The notes beneath the pieces are model-generated. The model was not told the DNA's origin. It was given only the letters and a program-made list of their open reading frames with translations, and searched no databases. Made by a program: the position numbers and the translations under genes. From Plasmodium malariae (lineage: Eukaryota; Apicomplexa; Aconoidasida; Haemosporida; Plasmodiidae), in contig NC_041786.1 of NCBI RefSeq assembly GCF_900090045.1, positions 3,032,501 through 3,096,500 of the forward strand: a stretch of 64,000 nucleotides of DNA, given 5' to 3'. The stretch's first letter is position 1; each line of letters opens with the position of its first letter. Positions 61,854 through 64,000 of the stretch are shown in pieces.

Positions 61854-62517
61854 ATATGCGGTCACATGAGATTGTTTGATAAAAAAGTGGAAAAATCGAA
61901 AAAATGGAAAATAAAATGAAAAATAAAATGAAAAAAATAATGAAAAAAATAATGAAAAATAAAATGGAAAAACAAATGGAAAAACAAATGGAAAAACAAA
62001 TGGAAAAACAAATGGAAAAACAAATGGAAAAACAAATGGAAAAAAAAGTATAAAAGCAAACTCGTCATAAAACTGAAACAGTCGTATGTGTAACTAATGG
62101 TGCAGACAAACTACATAATAAAAAAATGGGTACATTTTTTAAAATAAAAAAAGCAAATATTATATGAAAATTCACACGATTCCATATTAAAATAATGTAT
62201 GTAGGAAGGATTAAGAAAAACGCTATGCAAAAGGTACAAATATGCCCAGCAGGTGCCGTTGCACAAAAAAATGAATTAAAGAGGGACGACGACAACCCGT
62301 GTAATTTGGCTTAAACGTGTTAAATTGAGTTAGCTCATATGTATATGAACACGAATGCATATACACACATATATAGAAGTATATGCGGTATATGCTTTGT
62401 ACATTCGCGTAATGTATGAAAGAGGGAATCCGCGGAAAGCACAAGCGCTAAGCTAACCACTCTTAGAATTGCCGCTCTCATTTTTAGTCGCTTCTATTTA
62501 TGGATAAAAAGAAATGA
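61854..62517. other. Convergent 3' flanks with an AAATGGAAAAAC repeat
   Basis: Between the stops of the B-box gene (+) and the M16 peptidase (-). Repeats of aaatgaaaaataa and then aaatggaaaaac (12 bp, about seven copies) fill 61890-62050. No gene is seen. Confidence 0.65.
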
Positions 62518-63780
62518 TCAAATTTTGTTAATATTTTTGTACATGACTTTCCACACATCTTCAGGGGAGGAAATTCCATAGGAGATGTGGTAACTTTGTG
62601 TTTGATTAAATAGAACATATAAAACTAAAAGAATATCAATTTTTTCTATTTTATTTAATATTAGATTGTCTTTTAATAAAAATTTATTTCTATATTTGAG
62701 AGGAAAGTCTTTTAACTGCATACCAGAAATTTTGTCAACAAAATATTTCAAGTCTTTATTTTTTTTATTTAAATAAGACAACTTTGCATTTTCAATTAAA
62801 TAATCAGAAAAATTATAGAAATTTTTTGTAAAATCTTCAAAACATGATAAGACTTCTTTTTTTATTAATTGTAAATCTTTTGGATTTGTTTGAACCAGTA
62901 GGGTGAAAAATCCTGTAAAATATTTCTCATAATTTAAAAATTCAAAGGACGAATCATATGTTAACTCTTTTTTTTCTCTCAAATAATGAAAAAATTTACT
63001 ATTTAAAATGTACTGAATAATATAAGATACGACATTAAAAAATAGTGGGTTTGTATATAATTTTCTTCTTTTCTTAAAAAATTCATTCAAGTTTTCTTCC
63101 GTATATTGCTTTATGTTTAAATGACCTTTAATTTTATCAAATTCTGTAGTAAGTGCTTTTTTTTCCTCTTCTTTTTTGCCATTTGTTTGGGGGAACTGGA
63201 AGAGCATTTTTTTTAAAAATTGTAATAAATAGAAAGAGATATGTATACCATTACTTAAAAAACCGAAATAGTTTGCACTTTTTCCTATTAATAAAAAAAC
63301 AGCATGTTCTTCCTTTTCATTTAAATAAACATATGTAATTTCCTTTGATTTTGCTTCAAAATTTTTTAAGGGGCACAATAAATTGTACTCGTACCGTAAG
63401 TCGTTCTCCTCATCACTACTGATAGGTAATGTAATGCAGTTACTCGTTCTGTAGTTTTTACTTGTAAAATTTTCATCAGTCTCTACATCTATTGTAGCAT
63501 TAGTTCTTATATGTTCACGCGTATCTGTGCTGATCCCCTTTTCGGTGTTTATTTTTTTTCCCCCTTGTAAAGTACCTAGAAAATGTAAAATGTAGTAATG
63601 AATAAAAGGAGAAATATCCCCTACAATGGTTATCTCAAATAGCGATAAGTCTCTAAACAATTCCCTTAGCTTATGCTGAACAGTTTCTAGGCTTATATTT
63701 TCTGTCTCTTTTAGATTAAAATTTTGATAACCAATTGCCCCATCGGATAGGTATGAAATCGTTTGTCCCAGCAAAAAAGA
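62518..63780 (-). CDS. M16-family metalloprotease, C-terminal part; probably stromal processing peptidase
   Basis: Large exon running from an acceptor (ccatgtgcag) at 63781 to TAA at 62518; about 420 residues are visible and the 5' exons lie beyond the window or in its last 200 bases. Visible features fit the C-terminal non-catalytic half of an M16 peptidase: LFRDLSLFEITIVGDISPF (the strand-turn typical of M16 C-domains), NPLFFNVVSYIIQYILNSKFFHYLREKKELTYDSS (the R/Y-containing substrate-closing segment) and FTGFFTLLVQTNPKDLQLIKKEV. The zinc motif HxxEH would be upstream and is not seen. In Plasmodium the stromal processing peptidase removes apicoplast transit peptides; I favour it from the family texture and remembered gene order, with falcilysin-like or mitochondrial processing peptidases as alternatives. 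The frame upstream of 63781 is intron-like (Phe-rich). Confidence 0.65.
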   Translation of the reverse strand, partial: SFLLGQTISYLSDGAIGYQNFNLKETENISLETVQHKLRELFRDLSLFEITIVGDISPFIHYYILHFLGTLQGGKKINTEKGISTDTREHIRTNATIDVETDENFTSKNYRTSNCITLPISSDEENDLRYEYNLLCPLKNFEAKSKEITYVYLNEKEEHAVFLLIGKSANYFGFLSNGIHISFYLLQFLKKMLFQFPQTNGKKEEEKKALTTEFDKIKGHLNIKQYTEENLNEFFKKRRKLYTNPLFFNVVSYIIQYILNSKFFHYLREKKELTYDSSFEFLNYEKYFTGFFTLLVQTNPKDLQLIKKEVLSCFEDFTKNFYNFSDYLIENAKLSYLNKKNKDLKYFVDKISGMQLKDFPLKYRNKFLLKDNLILNKIEKIDILLVLYVLFNQTQSYHISYGISSPEDVWKVMYKNINKI

Positions 63781-64000
63781 CTGCACATGGGGGAGGGGAA
63801 AAAAAAAAAAAAAATTGAAAAAAAAAAACAAATGGAATAAAAAAAAACAAATGGAATAAAAAAATGTATTAATGTGGAAATAAATATTCTCCTGCACACA
63901 TATACATGCATAATTAAATGTATTTGTTGGAAAAACAAATTTACATTTGCACATGAAGAACGCACTCATGAATAAAAACCAAACGAAGTATATACATCCC
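63781..64000. other. Probable intron and upstream sequence of the M16 peptidase gene
   Basis: On the minus strand this is T-rich with a good acceptor at its low-coordinate end (cccccatgtgcag). The last 50 bases are less A+T-rich and might be the preceding exon, but the window ends before this can be judged. Confidence 0.4.

Overview
The window looks like nuclear chromosomal DNA of a malaria parasite (Plasmodium). Evidence: strongly A+T-rich sequence, long poly(dA)/poly(dT) and (TA)n runs between genes, short introns with GTAA/GTAT-type donors and T-rich acceptors, coding exons full of Asn/Asp/Lys low-complexity repeats, and a gene set typical of Plasmodium. From memory (not checked here) the gene order resembles P. 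falciparum chromosome 14, read in reverse. Coding regions look less A+T-rich than P. falciparum, so a P. malariae- or P. ovale-like species is my guess, not a demonstration. There are no prokaryotic, viral, CRISPR or transposon signatures. Layout, left to right: a maspardin-like alpha/beta hydrolase (+, 706-2658); a four-exon FIBP homologue (+, 3785-6256); FACT complex subunit SSRP1 (-, 7411-8934); about 5 kb with no recognisable gene; a five-exon Ser/Thr kinase with a very large Asn-rich tail (-, 13883-21176); ribosomal protein L10a/uL1 with a 5-base first coding exon (-, 24463-25630); a 4.3-kb divergent, very A+T-rich spacer; a poly-Asp acidic protein (+, 29964-30683); the tRNA 2-thiolation protein CTU2/NCS2 (+, 32472-34238); an unrecognised multi-exon gene (-, 34534 to about 36451); a three-exon MFS transporter (-, 37923-40064); AP-3 complex mu subunit (+, 43484-46129); a 16-exon coiled-coil protein with a C-terminal membrane anchor (-, 46472-50813); allantoicase (-, 52194-53648); a tentative five-exon micro-gene (-, 55871-57086); a tandem B-box zinc-finger protein (+, 57826-61853); and the 3' part of an M16-type metalloprotease, probably the stromal processing peptidase (-, 62518 to beyond the window). 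Genes are independent monocistronic eukaryotic units; there is no operon logic. Several were assembled here by matching splice phases across exons, because single open frames capture them only in part. Themes are chromatin (SSRP1), translation and tRNA modification (L10a, CTU2), endosomal/Golgi traffic (AP-3 mu, the anchored coiled coil, possibly maspardin), and apicoplast protein import (the M16 peptidase). Much of the non-coding DNA is minisatellite: at least eight arrays with distinct unit lengths (19, 21, 22, 25, 35, 36, 44, 45 bp) lie in introns or flanks, and several more (15, 21, 24, 27, 36 bp) are inside coding exons.
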